DNA from: an uncultured Spirochaetia bacterium
GTDB lineage: Bacteria > Spirochaetota > UBA6919
NCBI GenBank assembly: GCA_913053665.1
Contig: CAJXGR010000134.1
Coordinates: 1 to 8,247 of the forward strand
Length of the DNA stretch: 8,247 nucleotides
Direction: 5' to 3'
A program made the translations under genes and the position numbers. Position 1 is the stretch's first letter. Each line of letters opens with the position of its first letter. The notes beneath the pieces were generated by a model. The model was not told the DNA's origin. It searched no databases and saw only the letters and a program-made list of their open reading frames with translations. Below, in pieces: positions 1 through 7,163 of the stretch.

Positions 1-15
1 AATCTGAAGAGAAAA

Positions 16-43
16 GCCCTCACCCTCTCCCAGAGGGAGAGGG
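16..43. repeat. Palindromic GC-rich repeat element, possible minus-strand terminator
   Basis: A perfect 9-bp inverted repeat, CCCTCTCCC at 23-31 and GGGAGAGGG at 35-43, encloses a 3-base AGA loop. The left side carries the extra block CCCTCA at 17-22. This pattern resembles the dispersed 'CCCTCACCC...CCCTCTCCC/GGGAGAGGG' palindromes scattered between genes in many proteobacterial genomes; that likeness is from memory. On the minus strand, the direction of all genes here, the hairpin is followed after TGAGGGC by a TTTTCTCTT tract, so it could end the nuo transcript. The T run is not directly next to the stem, so intrinsic termination is uncertain. Positions 44-176, between this element and the FGE-like gene, hold no gene or motif that I can recognise. 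Confidence 0.6.
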
Positions 44-176
44 AACAAGAAAAGAGTAAGAGTTTTCATTCCTGATGCAAAGGAAAGCTATTATCTGGCA
101 TTTAACAATTTACTTGTCGAACTCATTTATTTAGCTATCTGAAGGGTCTTCTGGATTCTATCACAAACTCTATAAA

Positions 177-1046
177 TTACTGGATGTCACTCACACAACG
201 AAAGCCAATCAGTACGTGTTTAATCCCTTCGGGTCTGCCATGACGGGTCGCCGATCGGCACCATCCTGGATCATCATCCCATGAGCCTCCTTTTACAATA
301 TATTGACCGGATCGCCACTTTGTACTTGTCCATTCAAACACCATGCCAGCCATGTCATTTAGTCCATACGGGCTTTGACCCATGGGATAGCTTCCTACTG
401 CTACCGTGTCAAAGGGACCTTTTTTCTTTCCTTCCCCTTTGTCAAAGTTGTTTAACCGATCCCCATCATAGAGATTTCCCCACGGATAGTAATAACCCTT
501 TGTGCCCCTTGCGGCTTTCTCCCATTCAGCCTCGGTTCCCAATCTGTATTCACGGCCCCCTTTCTGACTCCTCCACTTACAATAAGATAGAGCGTCGTCA
601 TGGGAAACCAGAACAACAGGGTGATTTCTCCGCCCCTTTGGATATCTGGGTGGATCACGCTTCCATAAATACCGTTTGGCGATAGGGTATTTGTGAATCA
701 ATTTGTAGGAATCCCATGTCTCCTTATCCACAAAAGGAACAGGGTGATTTGTTTCCTTAACGAAGTCCTGATAATCCTTTTGGGTGACCAGATTTCGATC
801 TATAAAATACCCTTTCAATGAAACTCTCTTTGAGTCGAGTTCATACTTATCGAAGATGCGGAGCTTCTTCCAATAACTTGAGAATTGGTAGGCATAATCA
901 CGTTCTTCGCGGCTACTTCCCATAATGAACTCACCCGACGGAATATAAACCATTCCCTCAGGGGGTTTGGACACATTGTCCCTCACCGTTCCTTTACAAC
1001 CCACCCACAGGATACACAGGATGACGATAAACAGCTTTGAGCCCAT
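177..1046 (-). CDS. FGE-sulfatase (SUMF1-type) domain protein, probable lipoprotein
   Basis: This is a 289-residue protein. The N-terminus is a short charged start, a hydrophobic stretch (residues 5-16) and Cys17 in LWVGC. That resembles a lipobox, although Trp at -3 is unusual, so envelope attachment is probable but not certain. Residues 31-286 form a formylglycine-generating-enzyme-type fold: GMVYIPSGEFIMGS (31-44), YFIDRNLVTQKDYQDF (80-95), YRLGTEAEWEKAAR (167-180), YPWGN (187-191), YGLNDMAGMVFEWTS (227-241), KGGSW (252-256) and GFRC (281-284). Only Cys156, Cys263 and Cys284 lie in the domain. By hand alignment, the two catalytic cysteines of human FGE (336 and 341) have no counterparts, so sulfatase activation is unlikely. 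A binding or structural role, as in many bacterial SUMF1-fold proteins, is inferred. The start is supported by AAGGA 7 nt upstream. It lies 55 nt after nuoN in the same direction and may be co-transcribed. The physiological role is unknown. Confidence 0.88.
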   Translation of the reverse strand: MGSKLFIVILCILWVGCKGTVRDNVSKPPEGMVYIPSGEFIMGSSREERDYAYQFSSYWKKLRIFDKYELDSKRVSLKGYFIDRNLVTQKDYQDFVKETNHPVPFVDKETWDSYKLIHKYPIAKRYLWKRDPPRYPKGRRNHPVVLVSHDDALSYCKWRSQKGGREYRLGTEAEWEKAARGTKGYYYPWGNLYDGDRLNNFDKGEGKKKGPFDTVAVGSYPMGQSPYGLNDMAGMVFEWTSTKWRSGQYIVKGGSWDDDPGWCRSATRHGRPEGIKHVLIGFRCVSDIQ

Positions 1047-1101
1047 AGATAATTCCTTAAAACCAATAGAACCTTTTATCAGTCCAATAAAACAAGTTCT
1101 A

Positions 1102-2553
1102 TTATTTCAATAGTTTAAATCCAAACTGGGGGAAAATGCCCAAAAATAAGACCAGGAGGAACGTTAGAAAGCTTGCCAATAAATAGTTCCATTGGATGGA
1201 ATACTTCTCGTATCTTCTGTTTTCTTCTTTCAGATAGAGATAGACAACAATCTTCAGATAATAATAAACAGATACAACAGCCGTGAGAATACCAATCACC
1301 GCCAAAGCATATAATTCCTTAGAGATAGCGGCTTTAAAGATAAAAAACTTGCCCATAAAACCAGCTGTCGAGGGTATGCCAGCCAATGAAAAGAAAAAGA
1401 AAGCCATAAAGAGTCCCAAGAGCTTATGCTTGTATCCTAAACCCCTTATATCCTCAAAAGTCTCGACTTCCTCTCCCCCTCGGGATGCTCCAATCAAGAC
1501 GGCAAAGGCACCCACCGTCATCAGCGTGTATACCAAAAGATAAAACAGGATGGGAGTGATGTCTGGCTTGGCGGGATCAGATAAAGCGGCCAATATGGCT
1601 AGCAAAATATAGCCTGTGTGGGCGATTCCAGAGTATGCGATAAGCCGTTTTATATTGGATTGGATAAGGGCCATAAAGTTCCCAAAAATCATGGTTAAGA
1701 CAGTGATAACAGTTAAAGCACTCATTAAAAAGCCCGATTCATCAGCTTGAAAGAAAGTAAAAAGCCCTCTCAGCAGGATGGCAAAGGCGGCAGTCTTCAC
1801 GCAGGTCGCCATAAAGGCTGTGACAATACTTGGAGCCCCTTCATATACATCTGGAACCCATTGTTGAAAAGGAAAAGCTCCAATCTTGAATATAAAACCC
1901 ACCATAATCAGGATCAGGCCAAGAATGCCAACAGACTGAAATGGAGCATTTGCTTCACTCAACAGGGCTTCTTTAATCTCCATAAACCCCATTTGGCCTG
2001 TAGCTCCATATACAAAGGCAATTCCCAACAGTAAAAAAGCTGTGGAAAACGCCCCCAGAATAAGATACTTAAGAGCCGATTCGTTGGACTTCAGACTTTT
2101 ACGATTCACTCCAGCCAGGATATAAACAGCAACGGACATGACCTCCAGGCTGACAAAGAAGGTCATCATATCATTGGAGATTGTTAGAGCATGCATTCCA
2201 AGGGTAGCAAATAATATCAAACTATAGAACTCACCCGCATTCCTGTGGATCCTGGTCACATGCCGATGACTTAAGATAAGAACCAGTAAGGCACCCAAAC
2301 AGATGATGATTGAGAAAGCCAATCCTGTGTGATCCACAATCAAAGCTCCTCCAAATAATAGAAGATCTGCATCATGGTGGACTAATTGGCTAAATAAGGA
2401 AACGAGAGTTGCAATAATCCCTGCTAAAGAGAGAATAAAAGCGAATCGCCTCTCTCTATCCCTTTCTATAAAGGCTTCTACAAGAAGTACTAGTAAGCCA
2501 ACGCCTGTTAGAATAAGAATAGGTAAAATGCCATTTAATGTTGTTATATTCAT
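1102..2553 (-). CDS. nuoN: NADH-quinone oxidoreductase subunit N
   Basis: This is a membrane subunit of complex I and one of its three antiporter-like proton-pumping modules, placed between NuoM and NuoK in the membrane arm. The protein has 483 residues, close to E. coli NuoN (485), with about 14 hydrophobic helices. The expected proton-path charges are present: Glu137 in SLEVMS, Lys223 in FIFKIGAFPFQQW, Lys253 in ATCVKTAAF and Lys402 in GFMGKFFIF. The quinone-oxidoreductase antiporter signature NIKRLIAYSGIAHTGY is at 300-315. The ATG at 2553 was chosen because MNITTLNGILP matches the usual NuoN beginning. It lies 4 nt after the nuoM stop. A TTG at 2565 would add four residues and overlap nuoM by 8 nt. 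The Shine-Dalgarno signal is weak, so translation probably depends on coupling to nuoM. It is the last nuo gene, as is usual. Confidence 0.97.
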   Translation of the reverse strand: MNITTLNGILPILILTGVGLLVLLVEAFIERDRERRFAFILSLAGIIATLVSLFSQLVHHDADLLLFGGALIVDHTGLAFSIIICLGALLVLILSHRHVTRIHRNAGEFYSLILFATLGMHALTISNDMMTFFVSLEVMSVAVYILAGVNRKSLKSNESALKYLILGAFSTAFLLLGIAFVYGATGQMGFMEIKEALLSEANAPFQSVGILGLILIMVGFIFKIGAFPFQQWVPDVYEGAPSIVTAFMATCVKTAAFAILLRGLFTFFQADESGFLMSALTVITVLTMIFGNFMALIQSNIKRLIAYSGIAHTGYILLAILAALSDPAKPDITPILFYLLVYTLMTVGAFAVLIGASRGGEEVETFEDIRGLGYKHKLLGLFMAFFFFSLAGIPSTAGFMGKFFIFKAAISKELYALAVIGILTAVVSVYYYLKIVVYLYLKEENRRYEKYSIQWNYLLASFLTFLLVLFLGIFPQFGFKLLK

Positions 2554-2557
2554 CACT

Positions 2558-4153
2558 TCAACCAATATTAATGATAGGAATTAACTTAAAAAACTCGTGT
2601 AATGTGACCGAAATCTTATCTAGAAAGAAATTGGGTAAAACACCCATGATAACCATCAAAGCAATGAGTGGAAGGACGACTATCATTTCCCTTAGAGAGA
2701 GATCCTTTAGTGATTGGTTCTTTGGGTTGTGACATTCTCCAAAGAAGACCTTCTGATAAAGAATCAGCATATAAACAGCCCCTAAAATGACTCCCGTAGT
2801 CGCCAGGACCCCAAACCAACTGTTGGCTTTAAAAGCCCCCAGGAGTATCAGGAACTCTCCTATAAATCCATTCAGACCTGGTAATCCGATGGAGGCCAAG
2901 GTGGTAATCATGAATACAACAGCTAATCTCGGCATCACTTTCGCGAGACCGCCAAACTCACTCATCTCTTTCGTATGTCGTCTTTCGTAAATCATGCCTA
3001 CCAAGAGGAATAAAGCCCCTGTGCTAAGACCGTGATTGATCATCTGATACAAGGCTCCCTGGACTCCTTGAATGGATAGGGTCACGACCTCCCCACTCCC
3101 TCCAGGACCGCTAGCTAAAGCGAATGCGAAAAGCCCAAGCATAACAAATCCAAGGTGACTAATGGAAGAGTAGGCTATCAATTTCTTTATATCTGTCTGG
3201 GCCAAGGCCATAAACGCCCCATAAATGATACCAATGATCGCGAGAATAGATATGATGGGGGCGAAGTCAAGACTGGCATTGGGGAAAAATGGTATGGCAA
3301 AGCGAATGAACCCATAGGTACCCATTTTAAGGAGAACGCCGGCCAAAACCACACTTCCAGCCGTAGGAGCCTGGACATGAGCATCAGGTAGCCATGTGTG
3401 GAAGGGAAACATGGGTACTTTAATGGCAAAGGACAAAGCAAAAGCAATGAATAGGATGTGCTGAACAGATATATCCATTCCAAAAATACTCAATGTCCCA
3501 CTAAGGCTGGGTACGTGCTGATATATTATATCAAGATCAAAGGATGGTACAGGCATGTTCACATAAATATACAAAATAGCCAAAAACATCAGGAGACTGC
3601 CTGCCATCGTATATATAAAGAACTTAACGGCGGCGTAGACCTTCCTTTCCCCCCCCCAAATGCCGATGATAAAATACATGGGGATGAGCATCACTTCCCA
3701 AAAGATGTAGAATAGAAGGAGATCCCAAGCCAGGAATGCCCCTAACATCCCTGTCTCCATCAAGAGCATCGCTATAAGGAACTCTTTAATCCTTATCTCT
3801 ATGGACTTCCACGAGGCTAATAGTATAATGGGAGTGAGGAATGTTGTGAGAATCACCAGCCACAAGCTGATCCCATCTACTTTGAGGTGATAGGATGTAT
3901 TAATGATCTCTGAGAGGGAGCCCCAAACGGTTTCATCAAAGGCAAAATGCTCCATTAATGGCGTGCCTTCAAATTGCAAAATCAAGGGTATGGAAGCCGC
4001 AAATGTTAATCCACTAAAGATAAGAGCTGTTACTTTTAGGACTTTATCCCTGGCGGAGGGCTTAAACAGTTTATCAGAAGGCAAAAGTATTAAAATGAAA
4101 GCGCCAATGGCTGGAAGGAAAAGGACAATACTTATATTTGGAAATATGGACAT
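2558..4153 (-). CDS. nuoM: NADH-quinone oxidoreductase subunit M
   Basis: This is an antiporter-like proton-pumping subunit of complex I, placed between NuoL and NuoN. The 531 residues are somewhat longer than E. coli NuoM (509). Key residues are present: Glu153 in FWEVMLIPMY, Lys245 in AIKVPMFPFHTWLPDAH, Lys276 in LLKMGTYG and Glu433 in GFIGEFLIL, corresponding to the E144, K234, K265 and E407 sites of E. coli. The signature TDIKKLIAYSSISHLGF is at 320-336. Part of the extra length is a Gly/Ser-rich insertion at about residues 346-360, between the SHLGFVMLGLFAF helix and the QGALYQMINHG helix. Nine consecutive G bases encode Trp166-Gly-Gly-Glu169. The start ATG has AAAGAGG 6 nt upstream, and the gene follows nuoL by 23 nt. 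Confidence 0.97.
   Translation of the reverse strand: MSIFPNISIVLFLPAIGAFILILLPSDKLFKPSARDKVLKVTALIFSGLTFAASIPLILQFEGTPLMEHFAFDETVWGSLSEIINTSYHLKVDGISLWLVILTTFLTPIILLASWKSIEIRIKEFLIAMLLMETGMLGAFLAWDLLLFYIFWEVMLIPMYFIIGIWGGERKVYAAVKFFIYTMAGSLLMFLAILYIYVNMPVPSFDLDIIYQHVPSLSGTLSIFGMDISVQHILFIAFALSFAIKVPMFPFHTWLPDAHVQAPTAGSVVLAGVLLKMGTYGFIRFAIPFFPNASLDFAPIISILAIIGIIYGAFMALAQTDIKKLIAYSSISHLGFVMLGLFAFALASGPGGSGEVVTLSIQGVQGALYQMINHGLSTGALFLLVGMIYERRHTKEMSEFGGLAKVMPRLAVVFMITTLASIGLPGLNGFIGEFLILLGAFKANSWFGVLATTGVILGAVYMLILYQKVFFGECHNPKNQSLKDLSLREMIVVLPLIALMVIMGVLPNFFLDKISVTLHEFFKLIPIINIG
3649..3657 (-). repeat. Nine-G homopolymer inside nuoM
   Basis: The plus strand shows nine consecutive C, so the nuoM coding strand has nine G. 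They cover the last two bases of Trp166, Gly167, Gly168 and the first base of Glu169, in the conserved GIWGGERK loop. The reading frame is intact as given. A one-base slip would truncate NuoM about a third of the way along. Runs of this length are prone to replication slippage and to sequencing error. Confidence 0.95.
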
Positions 4154-4159
4154 TCTTGA

Positions 4160-4166
4160 CCTCTTT
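4160..4166 (-). promoter_or_regulatory. Ribosome binding site of nuoM
   Basis: AAAGAGG lies 6 nt before the nuoM ATG, inside the 23-nt nuoL-nuoM gap. It supports that start. It is the only junction among nuoJ-nuoN where a full ribosome binding site lies outside the preceding gene and entirely in intergenic DNA. Confidence 0.75.
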
Positions 4167-4176
4167 GAGAAATCCT

Positions 4177-6168
4177 CTAGTTGTTATAAGTCGCTATCAT
4201 AAACCAGGTTAAAAGAGCCATAACCCCTAAAACGATGGATAAGGCGTAGGTGTTTACATTGCCTGTTTGTACGTTCTGCCCAAGCTTGGCAATCAGTTGA
4301 GCCAGACGCCCTGTCCCATTAACCAGTCCATCTATTATAAATGCATCCACCCACTTCCATAAAAGACGAGAGCCTTTCATGATTGTTTTCACAAAAAGAA
4401 CTTCGTAGAGTTCGTCAATGTAGTATTTATTATAAGATAAACGATGGAGAAGTTTTCCAATACCTTTTTGAGTAAATCTTTCCGGGAAAGACCAGTTTTT
4501 CCCATACATAAATGCCGCTATAATCGCTAAGATGATACCAAGACTGGTGGACACTCCCATCAGGATATAGGGGGTATTGCCATGATGGACTTCCCCGTGG
4601 GCTGACGTTGGATCAAATACTTTAGAAAGAAAGCTATGAAACGGGTTGTTCCCACCAAGGATTTCAGGAATACCAACCCAGCCCCCCACGATAGATAAGA
4701 CAGCGAGAAGGATCAAAACTGTTGACATTGCCTTGGACGGCTCTTTGACATGATGATAATCTTCATCCTTCATCCGGGTCTTGGCCCAAAAGGTCATACC
4801 CATCAAGCGAAAGCTGTAAAAGGCTGTAAACAAGGCTGTGATCAGCCCCACCCCCCAGAAAATCTTACCCACCGGCAGTCCGGAAAGCACTCCCAGTCCC
4901 CCTTCAAACAAGAAAACTTTTTCCAATATTAAATCTTTACTCAAAAAACCGGATATATAAGGTACCGTCCCGCTCAGGGCCAGCATTCCAATGAACATGG
5001 CTATATGCGTGACGGGTAGTCTTTTGGATAATCCACCCATTTTCGTCATATCCTGCTCGTGATGGCAGGCAATAATCACAGATCCTGCCGATAAGAATAG
5101 AAGGGCTTTAAAGAAGGCATGAGTCATCAAATGGAAGATCCCAACTGAAAAAGCTCCCACTGACATGGCCATAAACATGTATCCAAGCTGACTTATGGTA
5201 GAATAAGCCAATACCTTTTTGATGTCCTTTTGTGTGATGGCAATCGTCCCGGAATAGAGGGCTGTAACGGCACCGACGATTAATATGATAAGCATGGTGA
5301 CTTCAGACAGGGAAAATAGAAAGTGAAGTCTCCCAATCATGTATACACCGGCAGTCACCATGGTAGCCGCGTGGATCAATGCACTCACAGGGGTAGGGCC
5401 CGCCATCGCATCGGGTAACCAAACGTATAGGGGGATTTGAGCCGATTTGCCCGTAGCGCCCACAAAAAGCAGGAGTGTGATGATCGTGATCACTCCCCCC
5501 TCTATCAATAGCTTGACTTCTCCAGGGTGCTTCACAAGGAACTCTTGAATCCCAGCGATGTTTAATGTGCCAAAGTATTGGAATATTAAAAAGATTCCAA
5601 TCAGAAAGCCAAAATCTCCGATTCGGTTCACGATAAAGGCCTTTTTACCGGCATCTGCATAGTCTTTATTCTTGTACCAAAAACCGATCAACAGGTATGA
5701 ACAAAGGCCAACCCCTTCCCACCCGAGGAAAAGTAAAAGGAGATTATCTCCCATGACTAAAACGAGCATGGCAAAACAGAATAAGTTTAGGTAGGCAAAG
5801 AACTTATATATTCCTTCATCGCCCTTCATGTAGCCTATAGAATAAAAATGGATGAGAAAACCGACACCACTCACGATATTAATCATCACGGCAGATAATT
5901 GATCTACTTTCAGGCCTATTGAAACATTGAGTCCCCCTGAATGAAACCATGATCCATAAGCTATTTCAAGAGCATTCCCGGTATCAATGACTTTCCACAG
6001 GGCTAAAGCAGATAAAACGAAGGAAGCAAATATGGATATACATCCAATAAAGTAGACAATGCCTCTAGGTAAGTTCTTGCCAATCAGCCCATTTATAACA
6101 AATCCAATGAGGGGCAAAAGAGGAATGAGATAGATATAATTCTCAATATTATCAATAAAATGAATCAT
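4177..6168 (-). CDS. nuoL: NADH-quinone oxidoreductase subunit L
   Basis: This is the distal antiporter-like proton-pumping subunit of complex I, which also supplies the long lateral helix running along NuoM and NuoN. The 663 residues exceed the 613 of E. coli but are ordinary for other phyla. Recognisable parts are FLGWEGVGLCSYLLIGFWY (147-165) with Glu151; KSAQIPLYVWLPDAM (241-255) with Lys241; ALIHAATMVTAGVYM (263-277); QKDIKKVLAYSTISQLGYM (313-331); HLMTHAFFKALLFLSAGS (346-363) with His346, His350 and Lys354; and GFLSKDLILE (407-416) with Lys411 and Asp412. The C-terminal YNKYYIDELYE at 579-589 is the typical NuoL start of the lateral-helix region, followed by the last membrane helix at about 642-660. 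The gene starts 7 nt after nuoK, with AAAGGA overlapping the nuoK stop as its likely ribosome binding site. Confidence 0.97.
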   Translation of the reverse strand: MIHFIDNIENYIYLIPLLPLIGFVINGLIGKNLPRGIVYFIGCISIFASFVLSALALWKVIDTGNALEIAYGSWFHSGGLNVSIGLKVDQLSAVMINIVSGVGFLIHFYSIGYMKGDEGIYKFFAYLNLFCFAMLVLVMGDNLLLLFLGWEGVGLCSYLLIGFWYKNKDYADAGKKAFIVNRIGDFGFLIGIFLIFQYFGTLNIAGIQEFLVKHPGEVKLLIEGGVITIITLLLFVGATGKSAQIPLYVWLPDAMAGPTPVSALIHAATMVTAGVYMIGRLHFLFSLSEVTMLIILIVGAVTALYSGTIAITQKDIKKVLAYSTISQLGYMFMAMSVGAFSVGIFHLMTHAFFKALLFLSAGSVIIACHHEQDMTKMGGLSKRLPVTHIAMFIGMLALSGTVPYISGFLSKDLILEKVFLFEGGLGVLSGLPVGKIFWGVGLITALFTAFYSFRLMGMTFWAKTRMKDEDYHHVKEPSKAMSTVLILLAVLSIVGGWVGIPEILGGNNPFHSFLSKVFDPTSAHGEVHHGNTPYILMGVSTSLGIILAIIAAFMYGKNWSFPERFTQKGIGKLLHRLSYNKYYIDELYEVLFVKTIMKGSRLLWKWVDAFIIDGLVNGTGRLAQLIAKLGQNVQTGNVNTYALSIVLGVMALLTWFMIATYNN

Positions 6169-6175
6169 AATAGGA

Positions 6176-6490
6176 TTATCCTTTCATTTCTGTGAGCTCA
6201 TCACTGTCCACGTTTCTTCTGTTGCGATAGATCGTTACAAGAATAGCAAGACCTACAGCCGCCTCAGCCGCCGCGACTGCTATCACCAAAAGGACGAAAT
6301 AATGACCTAATTCTTTACCCTGCTGATAAAATCTAAAATAGTTAAAGGCCAAAACAATCAAGTTCACTGCATTAAACATAATTTCAAGGGACATCAGTAC
6401 GACCAATAGATTCCGTCGGGTTAAGACACCATAGGCTCCAATTGAGAACAAGATAAGGCCAAGTATAATAGAGTTTTGCAACGTAAACAT
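6176..6490 (-). CDS. nuoK: NADH-quinone oxidoreductase subunit K
   Basis: This is a small membrane subunit of complex I (MrpC-like) next to NuoJ and NuoN, contributing to proton transfer. The 104 residues form three membrane helices (about 6-22, 28-49 and 63-87), and the family is normally about 100 long. The two conserved membrane glutamates are present: Glu36 in LMSLEIMFNAVNL and Glu76 in AVAAAEAAVGLAI, matching Glu36 and Glu72 of E. coli. The ATG directly follows the nuoJ stop (TAAATG), with GAGGAAAG inside the end of nuoJ as the ribosome binding site, so translation is coupled. Confidence 0.97.
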   Translation of the reverse strand: MFTLQNSIILGLILFSIGAYGVLTRRNLLVVLMSLEIMFNAVNLIVLAFNYFRFYQQGKELGHYFVLLVIAVAAAEAAVGLAILVTIYRNRRNVDSDELTEMKG

Positions 6491-7108
6491 TTATCTTTCC
6501 TCTTTTTTTCGTGTCCTGGCCAGGATCATTGCTCCCACAATAGCTACCATGATGAGTATAGAAGCCAGTTCAAAGGAAACGATCTGCATACTTTTGAGAG
6601 TATTGTCATTGGCTTGAACAGGATCATTGATAACCGGCTTACCAAAAATGAGTTTCCCTATATTCTTGGTTGAGCCAAACTCATGGGCTTCTTTTTTGGA
6701 TGTGAAATGGCTTAATACCACGGATTCCTTTGGCTCAGATATGGTTTCAGGCAAGAACCGAGTCACCATATAAGGAACCATCAGAAGAAATCCCCCCATG
6801 ATGAGAAATGACAGTAACTTATATATCTTACCCTTGTGGAGGGTGTATTCCTTCTCACTAAGATCCACCATCATGATCACAAAAGTGAATAGAACCATGA
6901 TCGCTCCGGCGTAGACTAAAATCTGGATCACCGCAACAAAGGGAGCATGAAATAATACATAGATGGCCGCAATAGGCAGGAATGAGAGAACCAGCGATAT
7001 AGAGCTGTGGATGGGGTTTTTCATCACCACTACTAATAGACTGAATACGATGGCAGTCACTGAAAAGAGCAAAAATAGGACATCAGTAAGCACTACTGGG
7101 TCTGTCAC
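6491..7108 (-). CDS. nuoJ: NADH-quinone oxidoreductase subunit J
   Basis: This is a membrane subunit of complex I that links the quinone region to the antiporter modules. From the GTG start it has 205 residues with five hydrophobic helices. The hallmark third helix, QILVYAGAIMVLFTFVIMMVDL at 62-83 (the pi-bulge helix with its conserved Tyr66), is intact. After the fourth helix a hydrophilic loop of about 60 residues precedes the last helix, and it contains GSTKNIGKLIF as in long NuoJ forms. About 20 further residues lie before SFELASILIMVAIVGAMIL. The GTG at 7108 was chosen because AAGGAG lies 10 nt upstream and VTDPVVLTDVLF is a normal start. A TTG at 7135 would include the ribosome binding site in the coding region. 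The gene is 55 nt after nuoI. Confidence 0.95.
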   Translation of the reverse strand: MTDPVVLTDVLFLLFSVTAIVFSLLVVVMKNPIHSSISLVLSFLPIAAIYVLFHAPFVAVIQILVYAGAIMVLFTFVIMMVDLSEKEYTLHKGKIYKLLSFLIMGGFLLMVPYMVTRFLPETISEPKESVVLSHFTSKKEAHEFGSTKNIGKLIFGKPVINDPVQANDNTLKSMQIVSFELASILIMVAIVGAMILARTRKKEER

Positions 7109-7118
7109 GTTTTCATTT

Positions 7119-7124
7119 CTCCTT
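7119..7124 (-). promoter_or_regulatory. Ribosome binding site deciding the nuoJ start
   Basis: AAGGAG is 10 nt before the in-frame GTG at 7108. An ATG lies only 2 nt after it (7116), but in that frame the reading is ATG AAA ACG TGA, a three-codon stub whose stop overlaps the GTG. The site therefore supports the GTG as the nuoJ start. Confidence 0.7.
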
Positions 7125-7163
7125 TTATATATCAAGTACTTTGATAATTAACGGTTTCAACCA

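Noticed and set aside
281..685. Plus-strand open frame of 134 codons antisense to the FGE-like gene
   Set aside because: It lies wholly inside a gene with clear family motifs. Its product is Pro/Cys/Leu-rich with no recognisable domain, as expected for a frame antisense to a real gene.
1065..1103. Inverted repeat AATAGAAC (1065-1072) and GTTCTATT (1096-1103) around the nuoN end, with a 23-nt loop
   Set aside because: The stem is 8 bp, AT-rich and has a long loop and no T tract, so it is weak as a terminator. Chance occurrence in AT-rich DNA is likely.
3458..4202. Plus-strand open frames antisense to nuoM
   Set aside because: They mirror a well-conserved nuoM coding region and have no ribosome binding sites or family motifs.
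7109..7163. Internal promoter between nuoI and nuoJ
   Set aside because: The 55-nt gap is AT-rich, but I see no convincing -35/-10 pair with proper spacing, and nuoJ is normally transcribed with nuoI.
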